Shown one piece after another: positions 1 through 8,711 of a stretch of 61,336 bases of DNA. Location: the NCBI GenBank assembly GCA_030748805.1, contig JASMLG010000059.1, positions 1-61,336 of the forward strand, given 5' to 3'. Below the pieces are notes generated by a model that made no database searches, had not been told where the DNA came from, and saw nothing but the letters and a program-made list of their open reading frames with translations. The translations under genes and the position numbers were made by a program. Position 1 is the first letter of the stretch. Each line of letters opens with the position of its first letter. Origin of the DNA: Phycisphaerales bacterium (GTDB lineage Bacteria > Planctomycetota > Phycisphaerae > Phycisphaerales > SM1A02).

Positions 1-123
1 ATTTGTCACAACATTAGGGATTGTGTCGAGCGTTAAACATTTCACTTCTTCTGAAGAACCTGGGGTTGCATAAAGAAAGTTTGTCAACAGACATGTTGCC
101 AGAAGTGTAATTGCATATTTCAT
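1..123 (-). CDS. Exported protein, N-terminal 41 codons only (runs off the window)
   Basis: Reading the minus strand from the ATG at 121-123 gives an open frame of 41 codons to the window edge. It starts MKYAITLLATCLLTNFLYA, a short positively charged start and hydrophobic core ending in an Ala cleavage site, so a Sec signal peptide is likely. The mature part begins TPGSSEEVKCLTLD and is not recognisable. It starts 4 bases after the stop of the CPBP protease gene on the same strand, which suggests co-transcription. Function cannot be assigned from the part visible. Confidence 0.6.
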   Translation of the reverse strand, partial: MKYAITLLATCLLTNFLYATPGSSEEVKCLTLDTIPNVVTN

Positions 124-127
124 TAAA

Positions 128-892
128 TTAATTCCCTGTAATTATCTGCCATGTAATCCACATAATAGCGGTGTCTGCGGCAACGTGGCAAATCCAACTC
201 GGCCAAATCGAGTTGTATTTGTTATACAAGTATCCCCAGATTATTCCACCAGTAATCAACGCCATGGACCCGCCAATGACAAGTCCGATTGAGCCATAGT
301 CCCACATAATCACAACGTGATGTGCCGTAAAAAAGAGTGCAGACAAAAGAATGGCGGGCCATGTACCTACAAGTATTTTGAACTTTGTAAAAACAAACCA
401 TCTCCAGACATACTCTTCCATGAGCGAGTTGCCAAGAGACATCGCTGAAGCAAAAATTAAAAATTTTGCAGGTGTTGTAATGCCAAGATTTTCAATTGTT
501 TGTTTCGCATCTGGGTCAACCAAACTTCCTTTTGCTATCCAATAGGCGAAAAAAATAACTACCGAGACAGGAATTGCCCAGAGGACTCCTGCAAGCACTC
601 CCTTTGTATTTGTTGGTGACCAACTAAGTTTTCCTTTATCTACAAAAAGGAGCCATGCTACTGGAAGTGCCATCAGCCATATTTTGGCAACAGCCCAAAT
701 GATTTTTCCAACTTCGATTTCCTGCCCAGTTGGCGTTGTGAGTGGTGGAAAATAAAATGAACTTGAAACTCCAATCAGCGGTGCTGGCAATATTAAAACA
801 AGTGCCAACAGCGCCTTTTGCGTTGGAGTCAATCTTGCCAATACTTGCTTCACAAAAAACATCATACTGGCTTCGTGATGTGACTGCGACAC
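128..892 (-). CDS. CPBP family intramembrane metalloprotease (CAAX protease-like)
   Basis: Multi-pass membrane protein of 254 residues if the GTG at 892 is the start; two in-frame ATGs at 865 and 862 are alternatives that remove 9-10 residues. The family motifs are present: EEYVWRW near residue 158 (the EExxxR catalytic signature), FFTAHH in a later helix (FxxxH), and a third His in ICHVAAD near the C-terminus. Members are glutamate-type intramembrane proteases related to Rce1; bacterial roles range from bacteriocin self-immunity to protein maturation. Substrate is unknown here. It lies about 100 bases downstream of metH and is followed after 4 bases by an exported-protein gene, so it may belong to a short operon with that gene. 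Confidence 0.8.
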   Translation of the reverse strand: MSQSHHEASMMFFVKQVLARLTPTQKALLALVLILPAPLIGVSSSFYFPPLTTPTGQEIEVGKIIWAVAKIWLMALPVAWLLFVDKGKLSWSPTNTKGVLAGVLWAIPVSVVIFFAYWIAKGSLVDPDAKQTIENLGITTPAKFLIFASAMSLGNSLMEEYVWRWFVFTKFKILVGTWPAILLSALFFTAHHVVIMWDYGSIGLVIGGSMALITGGIIWGYLYNKYNSIWPSWICHVAADTAIMWITWQIITGN

Positions 893-995
893 AGAGCGAG
901 ACGCAATTGCAAAGTGAAGTCAATAGGTTGTAGGCATGGGTTTTGCTCACGAAAACATGCACAACACTTCAGAGGTTGATAAAAGTCAGTTCTGC

Positions 996-3900
996 TTACT
1001 TCGCGTTAAAATACTTTGCTTGAGGATGATGAACAATAATAGCACTAGTCGATTGCTCCGGATCTATTTGCCAGTTTTCTGTAAGTTCACAACCGATGCG
1101 AGAGGGTTTTAGCAAATCAAATAGTTTTTCTTGATCGCTCATTTCTGGACATGCAGGATAACCAAATGAATATCTGCTACCTCGATAATTCTGTTTAAAT
1201 AATTCTTTTATGTGTGGGCTGTCTTGTGAGTTTATTCCTAATTCTTCTCTCATTCTCTTATGCCATAATTCTGCAAGTGCTTCAGCGCATTCAACTCCCA
1301 TTCCATGAACATATAAATATTCTTGATATTGATTCGAATCAAACAGTTCTTGAGTTACTTCGCTAATCCTAGAACCCATTGTCACACAAGACAAACCAAG
1401 AACATCTTTCTCGCCTGTTTCGACTGCTTTGAAAAAGTCACTAATACACAAACGGTTTTTTCTGCTTTGTCTGGGAAAAGTAAACCTGTTTACTTCTTCA
1501 TCCAAATTATCAAAATCGTAAATAATCAAGTCATTGCCATCACTTGCTACCGGATACCACCCATAAACAACTTTTGGCTGAAGAACCACATCTTCTTTAA
1601 GTGTCTTTTTAAGTCGCTCAAAAATAGGGCGAACTTCCTCATCCAAGAAATGTTCATAATCTCCTTTTGAACGCTGGCCCTTTCTAAAACCCCATTGTCC
1701 CCTAAATAACGTTGTTTTATTTATGTACTGATAAATTGTTTCAATGGGGATTTCTTCTACTACTCTATCTCCCCAGAATGGAGGAGAAAGCACCTCTATA
1801 TCTGATGAAACCTTGCAACTTCTACCCTCAATTGTCTCCAACGCACTCTCTGTGTCTAGTGCGGCTGTCTCCATCGTACGAACTCTAGTTTCAACTGCTG
1901 CCCTTTTTGCCAAACGTCGATCAATTTCTGCAACAATTGCATCTTCTTTACCTTGAGATATTGCGTTACAAATCCTTAAACCCTCAAAAGCGTCTCTGCC
2001 ATAATACAACGGTCCATCATATAAAGACCGAAGGTGTGATTCACAATAATGTCTCGATAAAGGTGCTCCACCTAATAATATTGGAACGTTTATGTCCATA
2101 TCGTTGAGAGTTTTCAAATTCTCTTCCATAATCATCACACTTTTTACTAGCAATCCAGACATACCAATTGCATCTGCACCTACTTCTCTCCACGCTTGGA
2201 CAATATCTTCAATAGGTTGCTTTATGCCTATATTATGCACAGACCAACCATTGTTACTCAAAATAATATCGACCAAATTTTTGCCAATATCGTGAACGTC
2301 GCCTTTGACTGTAGCAAGCACGATTCTACCTTTAGCGTGTTCGTCACCCTTTTTCATTTTAGTTTCAAGATGTGATACAGACATTTTCATAACTTCTGCT
2401 GATTGAAGAACAAATGGTAGTTGCATCTGTCCTGAACCAAACAATTCACCTACAGTTTTCATTCCGGTTAGCAAATAATCATTAATAATTTCAAGAGGTG
2501 AATATTTCTTCATTGCCTCATTAAGATGCTCGATGAGATTCTTCTTTTCACCGTCAACTATGTGCAACTGTAAAGTTTCTTCGATTGACAGGTTTTCTAA
2601 AGCAATTTCTTCAATTGATTCATCTGATTCATCAAACAAGTCAACAAACGCCTGAAGTGGGTCAAATGCCTCATCTTTAATGTGCACAGGCAAACCAGTG
2701 CCGCCTTTTGAAAGTGTTCGTCTGTCGTAAATAAGGTCTAGTGCTGCTTGCTTTTTGTCTCGATGTATTCGATTCATTGGTTGAATTTTTGACGCATGCA
2801 CTATTGCTGATGTTAAACCAACTTCCATTAATTCCCACAGCAATACTGAATTGAGAACCTGTCTTGCGCTTGGTTTCAATCCGAACGAACAATTAGACAA
2901 TCCACATGTAATTTGAATCTGCGGCCACTTTGAAGATATCTCTTTAACACCTTCTATGAGTTCAAGTGAACTTCGTCTATCGTCATCCATCCCTGTTGAA
3001 ATTGGCAGAACAAGAGGATCGATAAAAATATCCTCAATAGGAATTGAGTGAATAATTGTTGCTCTGTCAATTGCTCTGTTTGCAATTTCAAACTTTCTAC
3101 TTGCAGTACGAGCCATCGGTTCATCGTCATGTTCATCAATTGTCCCAATCACTAAACCAGCACCGTATTTTTTTGCTAATTGACAAAATGAGTCGAATTT
3201 TTCGACACCCTCTTCAAAATTGGTTGAATTAATAATGCATTTACCACCTGCCATTGACAACCCTGCTTCAATTGTTTTTAGTTGAGTTGAATCGAGCATT
3301 AGCGGGGAATCCACTTGCCTTACGACTTGTTTGACTAATTCAGCCATATCTTCAGCGTTATCTCTACCAGTTGAATCAACATTTATGTCTAAACAATTTG
3401 CGCCTTCGCGAACTTGTTGTTTTGCCAAAGAAATTATTTCGTCATAATCCCTATCTGCAGACAACCTTTTAAACTTCCTAGAACCAGACGCATTCATCCT
3501 CTCACCAACAATGAAAAATGATTGTTCTTGTCTATAGTTTGAAGTTGAATACAAACTACTACAACCTGGAACCCAACCAGAAAAATCCCTTCTTGATTTT
3601 TGTTTAGTTCTTACTAATTCAGACAATTGCTTTATGTGTTCTGTGCTTGTTCCGCAACATCCACCAACTATATCAACTCCAAACTCTTCTACAAAACTTG
3701 AAACACTTTCAGAAAAAGGAGCCGGCAACAGAGGAAATTCAGTTTTTCCATCAACCAAAACTGGTAGACCCGCATTTGGAACACAAGAAATATTAGTAGA
3801 CCAATTGTTAGACAAATACTCAATATGAATTGTCATTTCTTTTGGACCTGTAGCACAATTCAAGCCAAGAGAAAAAATCGGAAATGGTTTCAATGCATTT

Positions 3901-4526
3901 ACAATAGAGGCCATGTCACTACCTATTAGCATCGTTCCTGAACTTTCAATAGTAACACTTACCATAATCGGAATTTCTTGACTCGATTTACCACTGCTAT
4001 CAAGGGCTTTTAGGCAAGCATTGATCGCACACTTTACTTGTAGCAAATCCTGACATGTCTCTATAAGAAAAGCGTCTACTCCTCCCTCTAACAAACCACT
4101 TGCTTGCATGTAGTATGAGTCAAGCATTTCCTCCCAATTTGTCTGTCCTAGAGAAATTAATTTTGTTCCCGGTCCAATTGAACCAAGCACATATTTAGAA
4201 CCTTCAACTTCACCGCAAGCTTCTCTTGCGATATTTGCAGCGTCTCTATTTAGTTCGTAAGCCCAAGACGCAAGTTCGTCATCAAAGTCAGAAAGTGCCA
4301 ACTTATTTGCACCAAAAGTATTTGTTTCTACAGCATCAGCTCCCGCATGTAAAAATGATTTGTGAATTTCATGGATTACATCAGGTCTACTTCTTGAAAG
4401 AATATCGGTACAGTTCTGCCTACCCAAGTAATCAGTTGAAATATCCAAATCCATCGAGTGGGTTCCTGAACCCATTGCTCCATCGAGAACGAATACCCCT
4501 CTTTCAATTGCTTGTATTATGTTCAT
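996..4526 (-). CDS. metH: Cobalamin-dependent methionine synthase
   Basis: Cytoplasmic enzyme of 1176 residues, close to the usual MetH length, moving the methyl of 5-methyltetrahydrofolate to homocysteine through methylcobalamin. Domain order is complete. The N-terminal homocysteine-binding barrel has zinc ligands Cys224 (GLNCATG) and Cys290-Cys291 (GGCCGTS). It is followed by the pterin-binding barrel (about 335-620), the B12 cap and B12 domain with the lower-ligand motif DVHDIG at 743-748, and a C-terminal AdoMet reactivation domain (RGSRYSFGYPACP). The start is the ATG at 4526. The 100 bases between it and the divergent gene at 4627 show no recognisable cobalamin or SAM riboswitch. The gene means this cell needs a corrinoid cofactor, relevant to the B12 riboswitch at 51818. 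Confidence 0.97.
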   Translation of the reverse strand: MNIIQAIERGVFVLDGAMGSGTHSMDLDISTDYLGRQNCTDILSRSRPDVIHEIHKSFLHAGADAVETNTFGANKLALSDFDDELASWAYELNRDAANIAREACGEVEGSKYVLGSIGPGTKLISLGQTNWEEMLDSYYMQASGLLEGGVDAFLIETCQDLLQVKCAINACLKALDSSGKSSQEIPIMVSVTIESSGTMLIGSDMASIVNALKPFPIFSLGLNCATGPKEMTIHIEYLSNNWSTNISCVPNAGLPVLVDGKTEFPLLPAPFSESVSSFVEEFGVDIVGGCCGTSTEHIKQLSELVRTKQKSRRDFSGWVPGCSSLYSTSNYRQEQSFFIVGERMNASGSRKFKRLSADRDYDEIISLAKQQVREGANCLDINVDSTGRDNAEDMAELVKQVVRQVDSPLMLDSTQLKTIEAGLSMAGGKCIINSTNFEEGVEKFDSFCQLAKKYGAGLVIGTIDEHDDEPMARTASRKFEIANRAIDRATIIHSIPIEDIFIDPLVLPISTGMDDDRRSSLELIEGVKEISSKWPQIQITCGLSNCSFGLKPSARQVLNSVLLWELMEVGLTSAIVHASKIQPMNRIHRDKKQAALDLIYDRRTLSKGGTGLPVHIKDEAFDPLQAFVDLFDESDESIEEIALENLSIEETLQLHIVDGEKKNLIEHLNEAMKKYSPLEIINDYLLTGMKTVGELFGSGQMQLPFVLQSAEVMKMSVSHLETKMKKGDEHAKGRIVLATVKGDVHDIGKNLVDIILSNNGWSVHNIGIKQPIEDIVQAWREVGADAIGMSGLLVKSVMIMEENLKTLNDMDINVPILLGGAPLSRHYCESHLRSLYDGPLYYGRDAFEGLRICNAISQGKEDAIVAEIDRRLAKRAAVETRVRTMETAALDTESALETIEGRSCKVSSDIEVLSPPFWGDRVVEEIPIETIYQYINKTTLFRGQWGFRKGQRSKGDYEHFLDEEVRPIFERLKKTLKEDVVLQPKVVYGWYPVASDGNDLIIYDFDNLDEEVNRFTFPRQSRKNRLCISDFFKAVETGEKDVLGLSCVTMGSRISEVTQELFDSNQYQEYLYVHGMGVECAEALAELWHKRMREELGINSQDSPHIKELFKQNYRGSRYSFGYPACPEMSDQEKLFDLLKPSRIGCELTENWQIDPEQSTSAIIVHHPQAKYFNAK

Positions 4527-4626
4527 AAGTATTTGTGCTTAAAGAATATCCTAGCAATAAGTTTCATCCAAGGTACTAAGTAAATCATCACATCAATGAT
4601 TCATAAAACGGATACGATACATAGTT

Positions 4627-5406
4627 GTGACACGAACAATCTTATCAATATTTTTACTTTCGACACTTTTTGGGTTCTACTCTCCACCTGAAAACTCTAA
4701 AAAACCTCCAACAGTTGAAACGCCAGAGCGGATTCTTAAAAATGCCATACAAGCAATCGGCGGAAGACGTGTTCTGGAACGTATTGAATCATTTCAACTC
4801 CATGGAATAATGAGATTGTCTGATGGCAGACCAGTCGTCGAAGTTGAACTAGCTACAAGTAAAGGTGGCAAGGTACTGGGCGTCCTGTCATTCGTTACAT
4901 TAGGACAATCAAGATTTGGGTCAGACGGTGAAACCTCTTGGGAACAGAATTTCGATTCCAAGAAAACTATAACTTGGTCCATTATTGATCAGGATACCCT
5001 GTCTCAAAAAGTTCAACAGATTAATTGGCTGGAATGGTTCACAACTCTTCCAAATAGTATTTCTACAATGAAGGTTGAAGGCAAGGTCACGTTTGACGAT
5101 GAAGAATGTTGGCAGATTAGTATTAACAATAAAGATAAACGCAAGCAACTAGTATTCTTTTCGTGCAAAACTCACAGACCTAGGGGTAGACGAACTGTAG
5201 AGTCAACACCTAATGGGGATACAACCGTTGAAGTTTATTTCCGCGACTGGAAAAGGGTAGAAGACTTATTGCTATTCCATTCAATAAATTACAATCGAGA
5301 TGGGAATGAAGTTTCTCTAAAACTCGATAGAATTGCAATTGACTCAGCCCCAGATTATCTATTTGAATTACCAGAACAAATCAAAACTCTCAAGGATTTA
5401 CCATGA
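4627..5406 (+). CDS. Exported protein of unknown function, possibly LolA-like, upstream of an ABC exporter
   Basis: 259 residues starting at a GTG. The first 20 residues (MTRTILSIFLLSTLFGFYS) form a signal peptide or anchor. The mature part opens with a helix, AIQAIGGRRVLERIESFQLHG, then beta-rich sequence on a charged background. This pattern is common in periplasmic proteins that resemble the LolA/LolB lipid-carrier fold, but the similarity is one of style and I cannot confirm it by reading. Its stop overlaps the ATG of the following ABC ATPase (5403-5406), so the three genes to 7668 form one translationally coupled unit. The protein probably works with, or is served by, that transporter. 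metH is divergent, 100 bases away. Confidence 0.6.
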   Translation: MTRTILSIFLLSTLFGFYSPPENSKKPPTVETPERILKNAIQAIGGRRVLERIESFQLHGIMRLSDGRPVVEVELATSKGGKVLGVLSFVTLGQSRFGSDGETSWEQNFDSKKTITWSIIDQDTLSQKVQQINWLEWFTTLPNSISTMKVEGKVTFDDEECWQISINNKDKRKQLVFFSCKTHRPRGRRTVESTPNGDTTVEVYFRDWKRVEDLLLFHSINYNRDGNEVSLKLDRIAIDSAPDYLFELPEQIKTLKDLP

Positions 5407-6353
5407 CATTTGCTATTGAATTAAACCAATTGTCAAAGTCCTATGGTGATGTAAATGCTGTTCAAAATTTGCACCTAGAAATTCCATACGGAACTCTTTG
5501 TGGTTTCCTTGGTCCAAACGGAGCAGGAAAAAGTACAACTATAAGAATGATTATGTCAATCATTCATGGCGACTCAGGAACTGTTCGAGTTCTTGGAACT
5601 ACAGCAATTAATGCAAAAGATCAAATCGGATATCTACCTGAGGAACGCGGTGTTTATAGAAAAATGAAAGTAGGAGCTTTTATTGAATACATCGCTCATC
5701 TCAAAGGGATGCGGGGGTCATCACTAAAAACTAAAATTGAAGAGTGGTTAAATCGAATAGAACTCCCAGATGTCAAAAACAAAAAATGCGAAGAACTCAG
5801 CAAAGGAATGCAACAAAAAATCCAATTCCTTGCTGCGATAATTCATGAACCAGAACTTATAATTCTTGACGAACCATTTAGCGGACTAGATCCAGTAAAC
5901 GCAAAAATAATAGGCAAAATCATTGATGAACTGCATCATGAAGGTAGAACAATTTTGTTTTCTACTCACGTGCTACACCAAGCTGAAAAAATTTGTGATC
6001 GTATCGTTATGATTGACGAAGGAACAAAAGTACTTGATGGGTCCATCTCCTCCATTAGGGAACAATTCGATCCACGAGTCATTCAAGTTGAACCAACAGA
6101 TTCATCCCCAGATTTTTCAGGGATTGACGGAATTTCACAGATTGATAACATTGACAAGAGTTCATCTGTGAATCTTAGAGTTGAAGAAAACACCAATCCA
6201 ACTGATGTGATTCAACGGGTTGTTGCAAGAATTCCTGTAAGAGGAATTAAGTTAGTCAAACCTACTCTTGATGAAATATTCATCGAACAAGTTGCAAGTC
6301 GTAGAGGAAATGAAGCTGCAACTGCTACACGTGAGGAGCTTACACATGCGTAA
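5403..6353 (+). CDS. ABC transporter ATP-binding protein, NatA-like
   Basis: 316 residues. The nucleotide-binding domain has Walker A GPNGAGKST near residue 38, a Q-loop region, signature ELSKGMQQK (a variant of LSGGQ), Walker B LIILDEPFSG and the switch His in STHVLH. The GLDP D-loop and the C-terminal DUF4162-like tail (after residue about 230) are typical of NatA/DrrA-type ATPases of ABC-2 exporters. Its ATG overlaps the preceding stop (ATGA), and its last codons overlap the ATG of the permease at 6346. It energises the membrane protein encoded next. The exported substrate is unknown; NatAB sodium export and lipid or drug export are both possible for this family. Confidence 0.9.
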   Translation: MTFAIELNQLSKSYGDVNAVQNLHLEIPYGTLCGFLGPNGAGKSTTIRMIMSIIHGDSGTVRVLGTTAINAKDQIGYLPEERGVYRKMKVGAFIEYIAHLKGMRGSSLKTKIEEWLNRIELPDVKNKKCEELSKGMQQKIQFLAAIIHEPELIILDEPFSGLDPVNAKIIGKIIDELHHEGRTILFSTHVLHQAEKICDRIVMIDEGTKVLDGSISSIREQFDPRVIQVEPTDSSPDFSGIDGISQIDNIDKSSSVNLRVEENTNPTDVIQRVVARIPVRGIKLVKPTLDEIFIEQVASRRGNEAATATREELTHA

Positions 6354-7668
6354 GGTACTTACTGTTGCATGGAGGGAATTCAGACATACTGCAATGACAA
6401 AAGCATTTTTGTTTGGCGCTATCCTGATGCCAATTTTGATGATGGCTCTTTTTATTGTGGTTATCCCTCTAATGATGGAGTCAAACACGACTCCATTACA
6501 GGGAGTTATCACTGTTATAGCACCGGATGATGTATTAGAAGAAATAAAACTTCAATTTGATAAAAGATCATCGGAACAAGATAATGAAATTGATCAATTA
6601 CCTGCACAATTAAGAGGTGACCCTATTGTAAACGCCATGCTTTCGACAGGAGTCCAAACAGATGTTTCCGTTGTTTCTGCAGAAGAATCAAATTTGGACG
6701 AACTCAAAATAGATGTAATAGAAGGAGAAATCGCAGGTCTGATTTATGCACCCTCACACCTAGTTGACTCTGAAGAAGGCAAAAATTTGCTTGAGATTTT
6801 TGTACCAAACAATTTTTCTCCAAATCACACTGACTTAATTACAAAAATCACTTCCAAATCAATTGTAAATGCTAGATTAAAACGACTAGGGCACAATCCA
6901 AATGAAATACACAAACTACTGAGAAAACCAAGCGTAGCGGCAATACGTTTATCAGAAGATGGCGGAGAGTCACCAGACAACGAAATTGCAAGACGTATAA
7001 TTCCTATGGCATTTATGATGCTACTTTGGATTGCAACTTTCACAAGTGGTAATTATCTTCTCACAACAACCATTGAAGAAAAGGGGAACAGGGTAATGGA
7101 GGTTTTATTAAGTGCAATTAGCCCAATGCAACTTTTAGGTGGAAAAATCCTAGGGCAAGCTGGAGTTAGTGCTGTCATACTTTGCATGTACGGTTCCGCT
7201 GCGCTTGCAGGACTTGTAACATTTGCACTGTTAGATCTAATTCCTATTTTGCACTTAATTCTATTTGCCACTTTTTTTGTTATGGCATATTTTATGGTTG
7301 CAACAATCATGGCTGCTGTTGGAAGTGCTGTTACCGAACTTCGAGATGCCCAATCACTAATGGGACCAATCATGATTATATTGATAGTCCCGCTAGCACT
7401 TTGGCCAATTCTCTCAGAACATCCAAACGGACTTATTGCAACAGTTACTAGTTTTACTCCACCATTAATTCCATTTGTAATGATATTAAGAGTCACCGCA
7501 TCCACTGAACCTGTTTCAATATTTCAAATCCTACTCTCCATTGGTATAGGTTTCCTCTCTGTTATTATCATGGTGTGGATGTGCGCTAGAATCTTTAGGA
7601 TTGGGGTTCTAATGCAAGGAAAACCTCCAAACGTAATCCAACTTCTCAAATGGGTTCGGCAGGGCTAA
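6346..7668 (+). CDS. ABC-2 type permease, NatB-like
   Basis: 440 residues from the ATG at 6346, chosen because MRKVLTVAWREF is the usual start of NatB-type permeases and because it overlaps the ATPase stop by 8 bases. The frame stays open upstream to 6268 but that region codes for the ATPase. Architecture: one N-terminal membrane helix (about residues 20-45), a large extracytoplasmic domain (about 50-240), then a cluster of five or six helices from GNYLLTTTIEEKGNRVMEVLLS onward. That phrase is the conserved ABC-2 permease motif (EEKxxRxxEVLLS). It should form a homodimer with two copies of the ATPase. Substrate unknown. Confidence 0.88.
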   Translation: MRKVLTVAWREFRHTAMTKAFLFGAILMPILMMALFIVVIPLMMESNTTPLQGVITVIAPDDVLEEIKLQFDKRSSEQDNEIDQLPAQLRGDPIVNAMLSTGVQTDVSVVSAEESNLDELKIDVIEGEIAGLIYAPSHLVDSEEGKNLLEIFVPNNFSPNHTDLITKITSKSIVNARLKRLGHNPNEIHKLLRKPSVAAIRLSEDGGESPDNEIARRIIPMAFMMLLWIATFTSGNYLLTTTIEEKGNRVMEVLLSAISPMQLLGGKILGQAGVSAVILCMYGSAALAGLVTFALLDLIPILHLILFATFFVMAYFMVATIMAAVGSAVTELRDAQSLMGPIMIILIVPLALWPILSEHPNGLIATVTSFTPPLIPFVMILRVTASTEPVSIFQILLSIGIGFLSVIIMVWMCARIFRIGVLMQGKPPNVIQLLKWVRQG

Positions 7669-7741
7669 CATTAAACCAATCTGCATTCCTGTCAACTTTG
7701 ACCTATGATTTGAAGGCGATATTTTTCCATAAAACCTGTGC

Positions 7742-7840
7742 TGCCTTTCTGTTTTCAAAGTGACAGTCACATTTACAACCTGTTGTCAATACTATAGTTA
7801 ACTTGCCTTGCTTTTCGTCTTTCAAAGTGAGAGTCACATT
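7742..7840. repeat. Two copies of a palindrome-containing direct repeat upstream of scoA
   Basis: The 218-base gap between the permease and scoA holds two imperfect direct repeats about 67 bases apart. Each is a pyrimidine-rich lead (TGCCTT...TTTCAAA) followed by an inverted repeat and ACATT. The inverted repeat is perfect in copy 1, GTGACAGTCAC (7760-7770), and has one mismatch in copy 2, GTGAGAGTCAC (7827-7837). The second copy ends 50 bases before the scoA ATG. The arrangement fits a dimeric regulator with two operators, but no regulator is identified and they could equally be a degenerate duplication. Confidence 0.5.
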
Positions 7841-7886
7841 GGGGGTGTGCTATCCTTTATAGTGAAATATCGTATGATGTCCAGTT

Positions 7887-8582
7887 ATGGTAAACAAAAT
7901 ATATGAAACACCAGCACAAGCCCTCGATGGACTCGTTTTTGATGAAATGATGGTTGCTGTTGGGGGTTTCGGTCTTTGTGGTCTTCCTGAACAACTTATT
8001 ATTGCTTTAAGAGACAGCGGAGTTACGGGTCTTACATGCGTATCAAATAACGCTGGAGTAGATGACTGGGGACTTGGTCTGTTACTGCAAACAAGGCAAA
8101 TAAAGAAAATGATGAGTTCTTACGTAGGTGAAAACGCAGAATTTGAGAGTCAATTTATGTCAGGAGAGTTAGAAGTCGAGTTTTGCCCACAAGGAACTCT
8201 CGCTGAAAGACTTCGCGCAGGAGGAGCTGGAATTCGTGGCTTTTATACAAAAACAGGCGTTGGCACAGTTGTTGCAGAGGGTAAAGAGACCATGAGTTTT
8301 GGTGGGGAAACATGCATTCTTGAACGTGGGATAGTCACTGATTTATCGCTTGTAAAAGCGTGGAGAGCTGACGAAGCAGGAAATCTAATTTACCGAAAGA
8401 CCTCCAGAAACTTCAATCCTATGGCTGCTATGGCAGGTAAAAACACAGTTGCTGAGGTCGAAGAAGTAGTTCCTATTGGAACACTCCAACCAGATGAAAT
8501 ACATACTCCATCTATTTATGTCAATAGAATCGTAGTAACCACTCCCGAAAAACGTATAGAAAATAGAACAATTACCCCATAG
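7887..8582 (+). CDS. scoA: Succinyl-CoA:3-ketoacid CoA-transferase subunit A (orphan)
   Basis: 231 residues, full length for the alpha subunit of class I CoA transferases (ScoA/AtoD type). Family features seen are the glycine-rich AVGGFGLCGLPEQLI near residue 27, VSNNAGVDDWGLG, and CPQGTLAERLRAGGAGI followed by FYTKTGVGT. The enzyme moves CoA between succinate and acetoacetate or a related ketoacid. The catalytic glutamate is on subunit B, which normally follows immediately. Here no subunit B gene is adjacent or elsewhere in the window; the next gene is an exported protein. Either scoB lies elsewhere in the genome or the pair has been split by rearrangement. Two palindromic repeats lie just upstream. 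Confidence 0.92.
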   Translation: MVNKIYETPAQALDGLVFDEMMVAVGGFGLCGLPEQLIIALRDSGVTGLTCVSNNAGVDDWGLGLLLQTRQIKKMMSSYVGENAEFESQFMSGELEVEFCPQGTLAERLRAGGAGIRGFYTKTGVGTVVAEGKETMSFGGETCILERGIVTDLSLVKAWRADEAGNLIYRKTSRNFNPMAAMAGKNTVAEVEEVVPIGTLQPDEIHTPSIYVNRIVVTTPEKRIENRTITP

Positions 8583-8711
8583 TTAAATGTCGTCCGATAG
8601 CACATACTTATCAAAAACAAGTCATATTAATTGCTTACGTGCGTTGAACTGCACTACCCCAATAACCGAAATGGTAATTGTGGGTTCATTAACAATAGAG
8701 AAGGATTAACC

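Noticed and set aside
4527..4626. Possible cobalamin or SAM riboswitch for metH
   Set aside because: The gap is only 100 bases and none of the conserved riboswitch segments could be found on the metH strand.
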